Below, piece by piece: positions 62,079-64,000 of a DNA stretch of 64,000 nt. How positions within the stretch are numbered: the stretch's first letter is position 1; every line of letters starts with the position of its first letter. The translations under genes and the position numbers were made by a program. Location: NCBI RefSeq assembly GCF_002564045.1, contig NZ_PDJK01000002.1, positions 3,534,001-3,598,000 of the forward strand, given 5' to 3'. This DNA is from Amycolatopsis sulphurea (GTDB lineage Bacteria > Actinomycetota > Actinomycetes > Mycobacteriales > Pseudonocardiaceae). The notes under the pieces were generated by a model. It saw only the letters and a list, made by a program, of their open reading frames with translations, was not told the origin of the DNA and searched no databases.

Positions 62079-63470
62079 GTGACTGCGCAGCGTTCACCCC
62101 GCAAGGCCTCTGGCCGTTCTTCGACCGGCGCCCTGGCGCCGGAGAAAGCCTCGATCTCGCCCGAATCCCCGCGTTGCACCTATGTGCTGGACACGTCGGT
62201 GCTGCTGTCCGACCCGTGGGCGGTCACCCGGTTCGCCGAACACGCCGTGGTGCTGCCGCTGGTCGTCATCAGTGAACTGGAGGCCAAGCGCCACCACCCG
62301 GAGCTGGGCTGGTTCGCCCGGGAGTCGCTCCGCATGCTCGACGACCTGCGCCGCCGGTACGGCCGGCTGGACGCACCGGTCCCGGTCGGGGAGGAGGGCG
62401 GCACACTCCAGGTGGAGCTGAACCACACGGACCCGTCGGTGCTCCCGGTGGGCTTCCGGACCGACTCCAACGACCATCGCATCCTTGCGTGCGCCCTCAA
62501 TCTGGCCACCGAGCGTGCGTCGGTCACCCTGGTGACGAAGGACATCCCGCTGCGGGTCAAGGCCGGTTCGGTCGGTCTCGTCGCGGACGAGTACCGCGCG
62601 CAGGAGGTCACCCCCTCGGGCTGGACCGGCATGGCGGACTCGGACGCGCCACAGGAGATGATCGACGCGCTGTTCGCGGGCGGTTTGGTGGATCCGGCCG
62701 AGTTCGGCCTCGCCGAGCTGGGTGAGCTGCCCTGCCACACCGGGTTGCGGCTGCTCGCGGGCAGCTCCAGCGCACTCGCCCGGATCACCGCCGACAAGCG
62801 CGCCCGGCTGGTCCGCGGCGACCGCGAGGCATTCGGCCTGCACGGCCGTTCGGCCGAACAGCGCGTGGCGCTGGACCTGCTGCTCGACTCCGACATCGGC
62901 ATCGTCTCCCTCGGCGGCCGGGCCGGTACGGGGAAGTCGGCGCTCGCGCTGTGCGCGGGCCTGGAGGCGGTGATGGAACGCCAGCAGCACCGCAAGGTCG
63001 TGGTGTTCCGCCCGGTCTACGCGGTCGGCGGCCAGGAGCTGGGGTACCTGCCCGGTTCCGAGAGCGAGAAGATGCAGCCGTGGGCGCAGGCGGTGTTCGA
63101 CACCCTGGGCGCGTTGGTCAGCCAGGACGTGCTGGACGAGGTGTTCGACCGCGGCATGCTGGAGGTCCTCCCGCTGACTCACATCCGCGGCCGCTCACTG
63201 CACGATTCGTTCGTGATCGTGGACGAGGCGCAGTCCCTGGAACGCAACGTGCTGCTGACGGTGCTTTCCCGGCTCGGTACCGCGTCCCGCGTCGTCCTCA
63301 CCCACGACGTGGCCCAGCGGGACAACCTCCGCGTCGGCCGCCACGACGGCGTCTCGGCGGTGATCGAGAAACTGAAGGGGCACCCGCTGTTCGCACACGT
63401 GACCCTGACCCGCTCCGAACGCTCGCCGATCGCCGCCCTCGTCACCGAAATGCTCGAAGACCACGGCTGA
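62079..63470 (+). CDS. phoH2: PIN-PhoH protein (PhoH2 type)
   Basis: 463 residues from a GTG preceded by GAGGGAG. Residues 30-170 form a PIN nuclease domain: [42 protein letters not shown] and [12 protein letters not shown] carry the acidic metal-binding residues. Residues 225-463 form a PhoH RNA-helicase/ATPase: [20 protein letters not shown] (Walker A), [15 protein letters not shown] (Walker B) and [17 protein letters not shown]. The family unwinds and cuts RNA in an ATP-dependent way. No antitoxin gene lies upstream, so it does not look like a PhoAT pair. A palindromic core follows 25 bp after the stop. Confidence 0.94.
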   Translation: MTAQRSPRKASGRSSTGALAPEKASISPESPRCTYVLDTSVLLSDPWAVTRFAEHAVVLPLVVISELEAKRHHPELGWFARESLRMLDDLRRRYGRLDAPVPVGEEGGTLQVELNHTDPSVLPVGFRTDSNDHRILACALNLATERASVTLVTKDIPLRVKAGSVGLVADEYRAQEVTPSGWTGMADSDAPQEMIDALFAGGLVDPAEFGLAELGELPCHTGLRLLAGSSSALARITADKRARLVRGDREAFGLHGRSAEQRVALDLLLDSDIGIVSLGGRAGTGKSALALCAGLEAVMERQQHRKVVVFRPVYAVGGQELGYLPGSESEKMQPWAQAVFDTLGALVSQDVLDEVFDRGMLEVLPLTHIRGRSLHDSFVIVDEAQSLERNVLLTVLSRLGTASRVVLTHDVAQRDNLRVGRHDGVSAVIEKLKGHPLFAHVTLTRSERSPIAALVTEMLEDHG

Positions 63471-63494
63471 GTCCCCCCCCTCTGACGTAAAGCT

Positions 63495-63541
63495 GTGAAG
63501 GGGCCCTTCACGGACTCTGAGTCCGTGAAGGGCCCCTTCAC
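63495..63541. repeat. Nested-palindrome core (copy 9) between convergent genes
   Basis: Perfect 47-bp dyad identical in layout to copies 2 and 3, extended by AGCT at each end. It occupies the gap between the phoH2 stop and the convergent guaB1 stop, the same position as copy 3, and ends in CAGCTTTT on the plus strand. Confidence 0.95.
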
Positions 63542-63556
63542 AGCTTTTGCCCGGGG

Positions 63557-64000
<444 letters not shown>

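Noticed and set aside
63495-63541. A recurring peptide [16 protein letters not shown] in many unrelated frames
   Set aside because: It is only the translation of the palindromic core read in one frame; the copies lie outside real genes.

Overview
The window is a high-GC chromosomal segment from an actinomycete. The gene content points to Pseudonocardiaceae, most likely Amycolatopsis; this is inference from family content, not a database match. The supporting markers are mycothiol S-conjugate amidase next to greA, a class F sortase with its surface protein, very large SARP/AfsR-like regulators, a DUF3558 lipoprotein with an XRE gene, GuaB1, and many GTG starts.

Layout. 1-10980: a partial sulfatase, a LysR regulator, two paralogous giant SARP-ATPase-TPR regulators (one with and one without a C-terminal LuxR domain), a pair of WXG100-like small proteins and a LuxR regulator with a non-canonical receiver. 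11055-12427: an amidase pseudogene split by a 170-bp palindromic insertion element, then a 14-bp tandem repeat array. 12440-24789: a DivIVA-like coiled-coil protein, a two-domain reductase, sortase and surface protein, a BI-1 membrane protein, a 1.1-kb gene-free mosaic of repeats, an MFS exporter, a thiolase and a pentapeptide-repeat protein. 24936-30925: the transsulfuration pair (cystathionine beta-synthase and gamma-synthase/lyase) around three low-complexity membrane proteins. 30960-32971: a patch of decayed mobile DNA with an XRE/DUF3558 cassette. 33481-36554: threonine ammonia-lyase, and 4-hydroxyphenylpyruvate dioxygenase with a divergent Lrp regulator.

37023-51188 is a compact biosynthetic cluster that I do not recognise as a described pathway. 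It holds a LysA-like decarboxylase, a free-standing NRPS-type methyltransferase, an AGAT-like amidinotransferase, a 2390-residue A-T-C-A-T-TE synthetase fused to an MFS exporter, a HisC-like aminotransferase, a 2-ketoarginine methyltransferase-like enzyme and a GAMT-like guanidino N-methyltransferase. The gene logic combines creatine-type chemistry (amidino transfer, then guanidino methylation) with beta-methylarginine-type chemistry. It predicts a small methylated guanidino dipeptide, released by a thioesterase with a Cys nucleophile and exported by the fused transporter. An eroded IS5-type transposase lies at its right edge.

51590-64000 returns to conserved genes: MBL hydrolase, greA, DUF4307, mca, a DUF255 thioredoxin-fold protein, an intact 1065-bp IS, hemolysin III, an isoprenyl transferase, a small secreted protein, PIN-PhoH and partial guaB1.

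The most distinctive non-coding feature is a dispersed family of nested palindromes: nine copies of a 47-bp core (one of them a half core). Two full-length copies, 170 and 268 bp, have terminal inverted repeats and are flanked by 15- and 13-bp direct repeats. A third, about 174 bp, has a shorter flanking repeat. They behave like a non-autonomous mobile element, and several core copies sit at gene 3' ends where they may act as terminators.
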